Shown piece by piece: positions 28,975 to 36,976 of a stretch of 64,000 bases of DNA (position 1 is its first letter; every line of letters begins with the position of its first letter). Below the pieces are notes generated by a model that saw nothing but the letters and a program-made list of their open reading frames with translations, searched no databases and was not told the origin of the DNA. The DNA comes from Neisseria sp. Marseille-Q5346 (lineage in GTDB: Bacteria > Pseudomonadota > Gammaproteobacteria > Burkholderiales > Neisseriaceae), in assembly GCF_946902045.1 (NCBI RefSeq), contig NZ_OX336253.1, positions 62,001 to 126,000 of the forward strand, in the 5' to 3' direction. The position numbers were made by a program, and so were the translations under genes.

Positions 28975-29091
28975 CCCGGTGCTGTATTGCACTGATTTAA
29001 ATTGAATTTATTGTATTCGCTGACAGCGATGTTTCAGACGGACTGACCGTCATTACTTGATAAATCATCCAAACCATACAGGAGAATTAAC

Positions 29092-30873
29092 ATGATTCGG
29101 CTGCATCCCGAACAGTTAAACGGAAAACTACAATTCATGCGCGACTACATCAGCGCGCAAAACGCGGCGGACGGCTCGAAAATGGATGCCAATGCCAACG
29201 TAACGCAAAAAAACATCGCCACGATGGAAGCGGAAATCATGAAAGACTTTTTCGTGCAGATTAACCGCGCCCAAGTGTCGCGCAAAATTGCCGAAATTTT
29301 TGACCAATCCGTCGCAGACGAATACATCCGCCAGATTGAGGCGCATGAGATTTATGTGCACGACGAAACCAGCCTCAAGCCTTATTGTGTGTCGGTTACG
29401 CTGTATCCCTTCCTGCTCGATGGCTTAAGCAAACTCGGCGGCGAATCCAAAGCGCCGCAACATCTGGCTTCGTTTTGCGGCTCGTTTATCAACTTGGTGT
29501 TTGCCATCAGCGCGCAGTTTGCCGGTGCGGTGGCAACGGTGGAATTTCTGACCTATTTCGATTACTTCGCCCGCAAAGACTACGGCGACGATTATTTGGA
29601 AACCCACGGCAAAGAAATCGCCAACCATATGCAGCAGGTAGTGTACAGCATCAACCAACCCGCCGCCGCGCGCGGCTATCAGAGCGTGTTTTGGAATATT
29701 TCCGTTTACGATCAATACTATTTCGACGCAATGTTCGGCGATTTCGTCTTCCCCGATTTCAGCAAACCGGTCTGGGCGAGTGTGGCGAAGCTGCAAAACT
29801 TCTTCCTCAAATGGTTCAATCAAGAGCGCAGCAAAGCTGTTTTGACCTTCCCCGTCGTGACCGCTGCGATGCTGACCGACGGCGGCAAATGCAAAGACAC
29901 CGTGTTTGCCGACGAAATGGCGAAAGAGTTGGCGGAAGGCAATTCCTTCTTCGTCTATCTTTCCGACAATCCCGACTCGTTGGCTTCCTGCTGCCGCCTA
30001 CGCAACGCCATTGAAGACCGCACTTTCAGCTACACCCTCGGCGCGGGCGGCGTGGCGACCGGTTCCATCAACGTTATCACCATCAATATGAACCGGCTGG
30101 AACAAGACGGGCGCGACCTTGCCGCTGAAGTCGCCAAAATCCACAAATACCAATACGCCTACCGCAAACTGATGGAAGAATACCAAGCTGCCGGCATACT
30201 GCACGTTTACGATGCAGGCTTCATCACGCTGGACAAACAGTTCCTCACCATCGGCATCAACGGCATGGCGGAAGCCGCCGAATCGCAAGGCATCAAAGTC
30301 GGCTACAACGACGACTACATCAACTTCGTCCAAGGCCGTCTGAAAACCATATTCGAAGCCAACCAAGCCGCCAGCAAACACTACGGCGTGAAATTCAACA
30401 CCGAGTTTGTCCCCGCCGAAAATCTCGGCGTGAAAAACGCCAAATGGGACAAAGCCGACGGCTACAAAGTCAGCCGCGAATGCTACAACTCCTATTTCTA
30501 CGTCGTCGAAGACGAAGAAATCAACGCGCTCGACAAATTCCTGCTGCACGGCAAAGAACTGGTGGACTGGCTCGACGGCGGATCCGCGCTGCACTTGAAC
30601 CTTGACGAAGCCCTGCCCGAATCCGGCTACCGCTCGCTCTTGGACATCGCCGCGCAAACCGGCTGCAACTACTTCTGCGTGAACGTGCGCATCACCATCT
30701 GCAATGAATGCGGCCACATCGACAAACGTACCCTGCACGCCTGCTCCGCCTGCGGCTGCCACGACATCGACTACGGCACCCGCGTCATCGGCTATCTGAA
30801 ACGCGTATCCGCCTTCTCAAGCGGACGACGTAAAGAACACGCGCTTAGACATTATCATCGTAACGCGGCGTAA
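29092..30873 (+). CDS. nrdD: Anaerobic (class III) ribonucleoside-triphosphate reductase
   Basis: Oxygen-sensitive glycyl radical enzyme that makes dNTPs from NTPs in anoxia. The 593-residue protein ends with the zinc-binding cysteine set CNECGHID ... CSACGCHD and the radical loop RVIGYLKRVSAFSSGRR, in which the Gly of RVIGYL carries the radical. It is about 100 residues shorter than E. coli NrdD and begins close to the catalytic domain, with no visible ATP-cone, so dATP inhibition through that domain is not expected. Codon third positions are strikingly C-rich compared with neighbours. AGGAG precedes the start. A DUS at about 30333-30344 is read as GRLK. Confidence 0.94.
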   Translation: MIRLHPEQLNGKLQFMRDYISAQNAADGSKMDANANVTQKNIATMEAEIMKDFFVQINRAQVSRKIAEIFDQSVADEYIRQIEAHEIYVHDETSLKPYCVSVTLYPFLLDGLSKLGGESKAPQHLASFCGSFINLVFAISAQFAGAVATVEFLTYFDYFARKDYGDDYLETHGKEIANHMQQVVYSINQPAAARGYQSVFWNISVYDQYYFDAMFGDFVFPDFSKPVWASVAKLQNFFLKWFNQERSKAVLTFPVVTAAMLTDGGKCKDTVFADEMAKELAEGNSFFVYLSDNPDSLASCCRLRNAIEDRTFSYTLGAGGVATGSINVITINMNRLEQDGRDLAAEVAKIHKYQYAYRKLMEEYQAAGILHVYDAGFITLDKQFLTIGINGMAEAAESQGIKVGYNDDYINFVQGRLKTIFEANQAASKHYGVKFNTEFVPAENLGVKNAKWDKADGYKVSRECYNSYFYVVEDEEINALDKFLLHGKELVDWLDGGSALHLNLDEALPESGYRSLLDIAAQTGCNYFCVNVRITICNECGHIDKRTLHACSACGCHDIDYGTRVIGYLKRVSAFSSGRRKEHALRHYHRNAA

Positions 30874-30903
30874 TCATTGAAAAAAGGAGTATTTAAAAAG
30901 CAA

Positions 30904-30929
30904 AGGTCGTCTGAAATTTCAGACGGCCT
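30904..30929 (+). terminator. Hybrid-dialect DUS terminator after nrdD
   Basis: The left arm reads AGGTCGTCTGAA, the dialect reported for the N. mucosa/sicca group, while the right arm is the normal AG-DUS. The one mismatch leaves a G-T pair in the RNA hairpin. No strong T run follows. Confidence 0.75.
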
Positions 30930-31061
30930 TGATCATGTTGAGATAGGCTGGCTCTTTTAATGATATAGTTTTGATTAAATTAAACAAAAACTCTTGACAC
31001 CTTCATATAATGAATTAACATATAACATCCTTTAACCTAAATTTAAAAAAGTGAGAGACAC

Positions 31062-31448
31062 ATGAAAACATCAGCTTTATTGGCGGCTTTGTTGGCTGCT
31101 CTGTCCCTGTCAGCATGCGGCGGTTCAGGCTCATCTTCTTCTGCCGTTTGTGACGAGTACGAAAAAGCATTTGCGGAAGCAACTAAAGACGTAGATGCCG
31201 CAACCAAAGACATGATGCAAAAATCTTTCGAACAAACCAAAGAAGCGTTGAAAAACCTGCCTGCAGACCAACGCGATGCAACCTGTAAAACTTCTTTGGA
31301 CGCTTTGAAAGGCGTTCCTGCTGCAGAAACTCCTGAAGAAAAAGCCGAAGAAGCCAAAGATGCCGCTGAAGAGGCTAAAGAAGAAGCAAAAGACGCAGCG
31401 GAAGATGCCAAAGAAGCTGCTGAAGACGCTAAAGAAGAAGCTAAATAA
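31062..31448 (+). CDS. Lipoprotein with Lys/Glu/Ala-rich repeat tail (DUF5339-like)
   Basis: Exported lipoprotein of 128 residues. The lipobox is LSAC (Cys19) followed by a Gly/Ser linker. Residues about 28-88 form a small helical domain with two cysteines (VCDEYEKAF and DATCKTSL) that could form one disulfide, resembling the DUF5339 family. The last 35 residues repeat EEAKEEAKDAAEDAKEAA-type units, predicted to be one long highly charged helix. Function unknown; the tail is reminiscent of hydrophilic LEA-like or peptidoglycan-spanning helices. An intrinsic terminator follows. Confidence 0.8.
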   Translation: MKTSALLAALLAALSLSACGGSGSSSSAVCDEYEKAFAEATKDVDAATKDMMQKSFEQTKEALKNLPADQRDATCKTSLDALKGVPAAETPEEKAEEAKDAAEEAKEEAKDAAEDAKEAAEDAKEEAK

Positions 31449-31468
31449 TACAGATAGCTTTAGAGAGA

Positions 31469-31501
31469 AACGGATTCCATTGATTTGGAATCCGTTTTTT
31501 G
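31469..31501 (+). terminator. Intrinsic terminator after the repeat-tail lipoprotein
   Basis: AACGGATTCCA and its complement with a short loop, followed by six T residues. It is a non-DUS rho-independent terminator. Confidence 0.92.
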
Positions 31502-31544
31502 TTGCGTGAATTAGGGTAGTTATTTTAGATAAGCTTTTTCAGTT

Positions 31545-31574
31545 TTCAGACGGCCATTTCTCATGCCGTCTGAA
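31545..31574. repeat. DUS inverted pair of the AT dialect
   Basis: The right arm reads ATGCCGTCTGAA, the meningococcal/gonococcal dialect, and the left arm TTCAGACGGCCA. It lies just beyond the 3' end of the truncated transposase gene and is the only intergenic AT-form pair I saw. Confidence 0.8.
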
Positions 31575-31625
31575 GGCGTTAATTTCGACTAAGTTAAAAT
31601 TTACAGCAGCAAACAGTTAATCAAA

Positions 31626-31982
31626 CTAACCGCGTGCGTGCCTCCGCTGTTTGCTGGCGGACAGGTTTTCGGCATGAGGGAAATGTGCGGAGAATTTGGT
31701 TTTAATCAGCCGCCAGCGCAGGGAATAATCCGCATCGTCTGGCGGTAGCGTCCAAATGGCGTGAATGTGGTTCGGCAGTACGCATACGGCGATGGATTCA
31801 AAGGGATATTGTTTTTGTACATCCATATAAGCCGCACGCAATAAATCGATATGTTCGACAAGCAGGCGCGATTTTGAGTCGGCGAGTTTGACGGTGAAAA
31901 AGAATGTGCCGCCGGCAATGAAGTTTCTGCGATAACGCGCTATAGGATTTTTGTTTGTGGTTTGGGTGTGTGGCGCAGCCAC
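31626..31982 (-). pseudogene. REP-associated/Y1 (IS200-like) transposase, 3' truncated
   Basis: Remnant of a TnpA_REP (RAYT) transposase. The 118-codon frame starts at a GTG and contains YRRNFIAGGTFFFTVKLAD, then the HUH-type motif in VLPNHIHAIWTLP and DYSLRWRLIKTKFSAHF, all typical of the family. Complete members continue about 40-60 residues with WQRRFWEH and the catalytic Tyr; here the frame stops at RRHARG, so the catalytic tyrosine is missing. The N-terminus lies in a 21-base palindrome at 31967-31987 that could be a remnant of the cognate REP site. It is probably inactive. Confidence 0.75.
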
Positions 31983-31987
31983 ACACG
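31967..31987. repeat. Palindrome at the 5' end of the RAYT remnant
   Basis: GTGTGTGGC and GCCACACAC flank a three-base centre. It overlaps the GTG start of the transposase remnant and may be a REP-type hairpin recognised by such transposases. Confidence 0.6.
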
Positions 31988-32030
31988 CGGTCAGTAGGTA
32001 CAGATACGGCTTGCTATGGTTTCTTTATTT

Positions 32031-32651
32031 TTAAAAAGTAACTATATTTCCGACATTAGTTCGAATTTTTCTTGCAGCAGGGGTGTTTATAGTTTCTTGT
32101 ATATCCTTAATTAGCATAGGATCTGTACTAAATATTATTCTAGCTTTTCCCTCGGAATCTTTATCTTGTAGCTGAACGTAAAAAGTTACATTAAAGTTAC
32201 TACCTGGAACCCAATATGAGTTTTCTGGATAAAAGAATACATCTCGCACATTTTGCCGTTTCTCCACACTAGTAGCAACCACATTATATTTTCCTTCATT
32301 GGTAGCACTACAAGAAATTGTAATTACTGGTTTCTTTTTAATGCTGGATCCTTCGTATCGTGTGCACTGCCCTACTTTTACTTTGGCTTGAAATCGATCG
32401 TCTATAATAAGGTTAAGATTTCTATTACGCTCTTCCGATTGGAGTTGATTTATATTAGATTTGATATTTTCAATATCAGCTTGTAATCTCAGTGTTTCAT
32501 TGTTAAATCTTGCCGTTTCAAGTTCAATTCTTCTATTTTCATTCTCCAAAGTAGGTTTTGATATTTTTTCATATTGAAAATAAGAGATAACAAAAGCAAT
32601 CAAACCAGTGATAATTGCTCCAGCAAGAGCTGCTTTAAGCTCATTATTCAT
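32031..32651 (-). CDS. Membrane-anchored coiled-coil protein, unknown
   Basis: I do not recognise this 206-residue protein. Residues 7-26 are a transmembrane helix (AALAGAIITGLIAFVISYF), residues about 32-78 a coiled coil (ENENRRIELETARFNNETLRL), and the rest a soluble, probably beta-rich domain with two cysteines (VGQCTRYEG, ITISCSATNEGKYN). The sequence is AT-rich and its codon use is unlike the GC-rich uvrA. AGGA lies eight bases before the ATG. The gene starts 16 bases after the uvrA stop on the same strand with no terminator between, so it may be read through from uvrA. It looks horizontally acquired. Confidence 0.7.
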   Translation of the reverse strand: MNNELKAALAGAIITGLIAFVISYFQYEKISKPTLENENRRIELETARFNNETLRLQADIENIKSNINQLQSEERNRNLNLIIDDRFQAKVKVGQCTRYEGSSIKKKPVITISCSATNEGKYNVVATSVEKRQNVRDVFFYPENSYWVPGSNFNVTFYVQLQDKDSEGKARIIFSTDPMLIKDIQETINTPAARKIRTNVGNIVTF

Positions 32652-32667
32652 TTAAGTATTTCCTATA

Positions 32668-35520
32668 TTAAATATTAAAGATTTTTTTCAAATACTTCCC
32701 AGTATAACTACGCTTAACTCCCACCACTTCCTCAGGACTACCACAAGCAATAATCTTGCCACCTCCATCGCCACCTTCCGGCCCTAAGTCCACAATCCAA
32801 TCCGCGGTTTTAATCACGTCCAGATTATGTTCGATAATCACTATTGAGTTGCCTTTGCCTTTTAGACGACCTATGACTTCCAGCAGCAGGGCAATGTCGG
32901 CAAAGTGCAGGCCGGTGGTGGGTTCGTCGAGGATATAGAGCGTTCTGCCGGTGTCGCGTTTGGAGAGTTCGAGAGCGAGTTTGACGCGCTGGGCTTCGCC
33001 GCCGGAGAGGGTAGTGGCGGACTGGCCGAGGCGGATGTAGCCGAGGCCTACGTCCATCAGGGTTTGCAGTTTGCGCGATACGGTGGGGACGGCATCGAAA
33101 AATTCGCGGGCTTCTTCGACGGTCATGTCGAGGACTTGGCTGATGTTTTTGCCTTTGTATTGGATTTCGAGCGTTTCGCGGTTGTAGCGTTTGCCGTGGC
33201 AGACTTCGCAGGGGACGTACACGTCGGGCAGGAAGTGCATTTCGACTTTAATTACGCCGTCGCCTTGGCAGGCTTCGCAGCGGCCGCCTTTGACGTTGAA
33301 GGAGAATCTGCCGACGTTGTAGCCGCGTTCGCGAGAGAGGGGTACGCCGGCAAAGAGTTCGCGGATGGGGGTGAACAGGCCGGTGTAGGTGGCGGGGTTG
33401 GAGCGCGGGGTACGGCCGATGGGTGATTGGTCGACGTTGATGACTTTGTCGAGGTGTTCGAGGCCGTGGATGTCGTCGTATGGGGCGGGTTCTTCTTGGG
33501 CGCGGTTGAGTTCGCGGGCGGTGATTTTGGCGAGGGTGTCGTTAATCAGGGTGGATTTGCCGCTGCCGGATACGCCGGTGATGCAGGTAATCAAACCGAG
33601 CGGCAGTTCGAGGGTAACGTTTTTGAGGTTGTTGCCGCGCGCACCTTTGAGGACGAGCATTCGGTCGGGATTGACGGGCGTGCGTTCAGACGGCACGGCA
33701 ATGGATTTTTTGCCGCTGAGGTATTGTCCCGTAACGGAGTTTTCGCATTTGGCGACGTTTTCTGGCGTGTCGGCAATCAGTACGTTGCCGCCATGTTCGC
33801 CTGCGCCCGGGCCCATATCGACGACGAAATCGGCTTCGCGGATGGCGTCTTCGTCGTGTTCGACCACAATCACGCTGTTGCCCAAATCGCGCAGGCGTTT
33901 GAGGGTGGCGAGCAGGCGGTCGTTGTCGCGCTGGTGCAGGCCGATGGAGGGTTCGTCCAAAACGTACATTACGCCGGTCAGGCCGCTGCCGATTTGGCTG
34001 GCGAGGCGGATGCGCTGGGCTTCGCCGCCGGATAGGGTTTCGGCGGAGCGGCTTAAATTCAGGTAATCCAGCCCGACGTTAATCAGGAAGCCGAGTCGCT
34101 CGGTGATTTCTTTGAGGATTTTTTCGGCGATTTGTTTTTTGTTGCCGTCCAAATCCAGCGTTTCAAAGAATTGGTGGGTTTTGGTCAGCGGCCAGGCGGA
34201 GACTTCGTGCAAAGGTTCGCCGCTGACGTAAACGTAGCGGGCTTCTTTGCGCAAACGTGCGCCGCCGCAGCTCGGGCAGGCGCGGTGGTTTTGGTATTCG
34301 CGCAGTTTTTCGCGCACGGTTTCGCTGTCGGTTTCTCGGTAGCGACGTTCGAGATTGGGGATGATGCCCTCAAAGGCATGGCTGCGGTTGAAGGTAGTGC
34401 CGCGTTCAGACAGGTAAGTGAAATCAATGACTTCTTTGCCTGAGCCGTGCAAGACAACTTTTCTGACTTTTTCAGGCAGTGTTTCCCATGCTGCATCCGC
34501 ATCAAACTCATAATGGCGTGCTAACGATTGAATCATTTGGAAATAGAATTGGTTGCGCTTATCCCAGCCGTCAATCGCGCCTGCGGCTAAGGATAGTTCG
34601 GGATGGGCGACCACTTTTTCGGGATCGAAGAAGTTAGTATTACCCAAGCCGTCGCAAGTCGGGCAATAACCCATCGGGTTGTTGAAGGAAAACAGACGCG
34701 GCTCTAATTCGGGCAGACTGTACGAACATACGGGACAGGCGAAACGCGCGGAGAACCAATGTTCTTCGCCGCTGTCCATTTCCATCGCCAGTGCGCGCTC
34801 GTTGCCGTGGCGCAATGCGGTTTCAAAACTTTCTGCCAGCCGCTGCTTGATGTCAGCTTTTACTTTCACGCGGTCGATGACGACGTCGATGTTGTGTTTG
34901 ATGTTTTTTTCCAGCTTCGGTACTTCGTCCAACTGATAGACTTCGCCGTCCACGCGCACCCGTGCAAACCCCTGCGCCTGCAAGTCGGCAAAGAAATCGA
35001 CAAATTCGCCTTTACGCTCGCGCACTGCCGGCGCAAGAATCATCACGCGCGTGTCTTCCGGCAGCTTCAAGACGGCATCGACCATCTGCGACACGGTCTG
35101 GCTGGATAGCGGCAGATTGTGTTCGGGGCAATACGGCGTGCCGACGCGGGCGTACAAAAGGCGCAGGTAGTCGTGGATTTCCGTAACCGTGCCAACGGTG
35201 GAACGCGGGTTGTGGCTGGTGGATTTTTGCTCGATGGAAATTGCGGGCGAGAGGCCTTCGATCAAATCGACATCGGGTTTGTCCATCATCTGCAAAAATT
35301 GACGGGCATAGGCGGAAAGGCTTTCGACATAACGGCGTTGGCCTTCGGCATACAGCGTATCAAACGCCAGCGACGATTTGCCGCTGCCTGACAATCCTGT
35401 TACCACCACGAGCTTGTGGCGCGGAATATCTAAATCGACATTTTTCAAATTATGTGTACGCGCGCCACGGATGCGGATGGTGTCATTATCGTGTGAATGT
35501 TTGGGATGATGGTTGCACAT
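32668..35520 (-). CDS. uvrA: Excinuclease ABC subunit A
   Basis: DNA damage sensor of nucleotide excision repair. The 950-residue protein has two ABC ATPase modules ([12 protein letters not shown] near residue 43 and [10 protein letters not shown] in the second half), two LSGGEAQR signatures and zinc fingers ([45 protein letters not shown] region). GC-rich third positions distinguish it from the gene downstream. The coding strand contains one DUS core. Confidence 0.97.
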   Translation of the reverse strand: MCNHHPKHSHDNDTIRIRGARTHNLKNVDLDIPRHKLVVVTGLSGSGKSSLAFDTLYAEGQRRYVESLSAYARQFLQMMDKPDVDLIEGLSPAISIEQKSTSHNPRSTVGTVTEIHDYLRLLYARVGTPYCPEHNLPLSSQTVSQMVDAVLKLPEDTRVMILAPAVRERKGEFVDFFADLQAQGFARVRVDGEVYQLDEVPKLEKNIKHNIDVVIDRVKVKADIKQRLAESFETALRHGNERALAMEMDSGEEHWFSARFACPVCSYSLPELEPRLFSFNNPMGYCPTCDGLGNTNFFDPEKVVAHPELSLAAGAIDGWDKRNQFYFQMIQSLARHYEFDADAAWETLPEKVRKVVLHGSGKEVIDFTYLSERGTTFNRSHAFEGIIPNLERRYRETDSETVREKLREYQNHRACPSCGGARLRKEARYVYVSGEPLHEVSAWPLTKTHQFFETLDLDGNKKQIAEKILKEITERLGFLINVGLDYLNLSRSAETLSGGEAQRIRLASQIGSGLTGVMYVLDEPSIGLHQRDNDRLLATLKRLRDLGNSVIVVEHDEDAIREADFVVDMGPGAGEHGGNVLIADTPENVAKCENSVTGQYLSGKKSIAVPSERTPVNPDRMLVLKGARGNNLKNVTLELPLGLITCITGVSGSGKSTLINDTLAKITARELNRAQEEPAPYDDIHGLEHLDKVINVDQSPIGRTPRSNPATYTGLFTPIRELFAGVPLSRERGYNVGRFSFNVKGGRCEACQGDGVIKVEMHFLPDVYVPCEVCHGKRYNRETLEIQYKGKNISQVLDMTVEEAREFFDAVPTVSRKLQTLMDVGLGYIRLGQSATTLSGGEAQRVKLALELSKRDTGRTLYILDEPTTGLHFADIALLLEVIGRLKGKGNSIVIIEHNLDVIKTADWIVDLGPEGGDGGGKIIACGSPEEVVGVKRSYTGKYLKKIFNI

Positions 35521-35526
35521 ATTGTC

Positions 35527-35538
35527 AGGCCGTCTGAA
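35527..35538 (+). repeat. Single DUS upstream of uvrA
   Basis: AGGCCGTCTGAA seven bases before the uvrA start (which lies on the minus strand), so it falls in the uvrA leader. Confidence 0.85.
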
Positions 35539-35617
35539 AAATAAAATAAACGGCTATTGTAGCACTTTTCAAATGACAGACTGGATAGATAAAGCATTTG
35601 ATATAAAAGAAACAAAG

Positions 35618-35651
35618 AGGCCGTCTGAAAATATGTTTTCAGACGGCCTTT
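35618..35651 (-). terminator. DUS terminator after rfbD
   Basis: Inverted AG-DUS pair with an eight-base loop downstream of the rfbD stop on the minus strand. Confidence 0.8.
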
Positions 35652-35671
35652 GATATAGATGGATCAGCTTA

Positions 35672-36535
35672 TTAGTCGATTTTGCGGAGAATTTCGCGTA
35701 GGGCTTTTTGCCAGTCGGACGGTTTGATACCGAATTCGGTCTCTAGGCGTGAGCAATCCATGATGCTGTATGCCGGACGCGGAGCGGGCAGGGGGTATTG
35801 ATCAGTGGTAATTGCGTTCAGTTCCGGAATGCGGAAGCTGTCGTCTAATTGGTGGGCCGTCTGAAAGATGGCTTTGGTAAATTCGTACCATGTTGCCGAT
35901 TTATTGCCACAGTAATGGAAGATGCCGCGTGGGGAGGTAGGCTGTTGCAGTAAACTGATGATGGCGTGAGCCAAGTCGCCTGCATAAGTCGGACAGCCGG
36001 TTTGGTCGTGAACAATGGAGAGGGAATCGCGTTCTTTGGCAAGGCGCAGCATGGTTTTGACGAAATTGCTGCCGTATTCGCTAAACAGCCATGAAGTACG
36101 GACGATTGTACTTTCAGGATGTGCGGCTAAAGCCAAAAGCTCGCCTGCTACTTTGGATTGACCGTAAGTGCTGCGCGGATTGGTGTAGTCGGTTTCGCGG
36201 TAAGGGCGTTTGCCTTCGCCGTCGAATACATAATCAGTGGAAATATGAATAAAGCGAGCGTGTGCGGCGCGGGCAGCTGCGGCCAGGTTGTGAACAGCGC
36301 TTGCATTGACGGCAAAAGCGGCTTCAGCGTTTTCTTCTGCTTTATCGACGGCAGTGTAAGCTGCGGCATTAACGATGGCATCTGGTTGGAAATTTTTGAT
36401 CATGTGATGCACGGCTTCGGTATCGGTAATGTCCAGCGAAGTAGAGTCGGTAGCAATCAGTTCCCAATCTTCGGGCAGGCGGTCGCGCAGACAACGGGCA
36501 AGCTGGCCTTTGGCTCCGGTCAATAAAGTACGCAT
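35672..36535 (-). CDS. rfbD: dTDP-4-dehydrorhamnose reductase
   Basis: Last enzyme of dTDP-L-rhamnose synthesis, an NAD(P)H-dependent short-chain reductase of 287 residues. The nucleotide-binding motif TGAKGQLARCL is at the N-terminus, and STDYVFDGEG and the catalytic YGQSK (Tyr-x-x-x-Lys) follow. The partner genes rfbA, rfbB and rfbC are not in this window, so the gene stands apart from its pathway. A DUS core at about 35856-35867 is read as FQTA. Confidence 0.92.
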   Translation of the reverse strand: MRTLLTGAKGQLARCLRDRLPEDWELIATDSTSLDITDTEAVHHMIKNFQPDAIVNAAAYTAVDKAEENAEAAFAVNASAVHNLAAAARAAHARFIHISTDYVFDGEGKRPYRETDYTNPRSTYGQSKVAGELLALAAHPESTIVRTSWLFSEYGSNFVKTMLRLAKERDSLSIVHDQTGCPTYAGDLAHAIISLLQQPTSPRGIFHYCGNKSATWYEFTKAIFQTAHQLDDSFRIPELNAITTDQYPLPAPRPAYSIMDCSRLETEFGIKPSDWQKALREILRKID

Positions 36536-36879
36536 GGTTGAGTATCTCCTCTAATAGCTGTTAAATAGGTGTTCGTGTCATTATAGTGTAAATACGACAA
36601 ATTCACATTATTGGCGTAGAACAAAATGCAGAGGCGGCTGTATTTGGGTAAATTGTCGATATTATCTATTCAGAATAATAACCACTTATTGGTATTATGT
36701 TTGTTTACTATAACTAGAGTTAAAATTCAGCTTTTAACAAGATAGATAAAGGATCTATGCTGTTTGAGAGAGTGTGAATCAATGTTAATGTTTTTATTGT
36801 TACTAGGATAATGGAATTTAAAAACAGGCGAAACTCTGTCCTTTTATCGGCAAATTCTACCGTTTGATATTTTTGAGTA

Positions 36880-36897
36880 AATATTTTGCAAAATATT
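36880..36897. promoter_or_regulatory. Perfect 18-bp palindrome upstream of RTX gene
   Basis: AATATTTTG followed directly by its complement CAAAATATT, 80 bases before the RTX start. The symmetry and position suggest a dimeric repressor or activator site. I cannot assign the protein. Confidence 0.5.
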
Positions 36898-36909
36898 ACT
36901 AAAATAATA

Positions 36910-36948
36910 ATTGGGCAAGGGCGGATTTGCTCGTTCCGTCAACCCAAT
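36910..36948 (+). promoter_or_regulatory. Stem-loop in the RTX gene leader
   Basis: ATTGGG pairs with CCCAAT and inside it GGCGGA pairs with TCCGTC with one G-T pair, leaving a nine-base loop. It ends about 16 bases before the GGGAG ribosome site, so it could affect mRNA stability or translation. Confidence 0.5.
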
Positions 36949-36976
36949 ATTTTATTAACTTTTGGGAGTAATTATT

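Larger units (their letters stand above)
36536..36976. other. AT-rich divergent region rfbD / RTX gene
   Basis: This 441-base gap has no convincing gene. On the minus strand a TATAAT at 36579-36584 may serve rfbD. The right side has a perfect 18-base palindrome (36880-36897) and a stem-loop (36910-36948) upstream of the RTX gene. No DUS is present, unusual for a gap of this size here. Confidence 0.6.

Noticed and set aside
28975-29091. Possible FNR site between nrdG and nrdD
   Set aside because: The best match (CTGATTTAAATTGA) keeps only about seven of ten consensus bases and sits inside the operon; too weak to call.
33427-34035. Long plus-strand frames opposite uvrA
   Set aside because: GC-rich third positions of uvrA keep the antisense frame open; the translations have no domain features.
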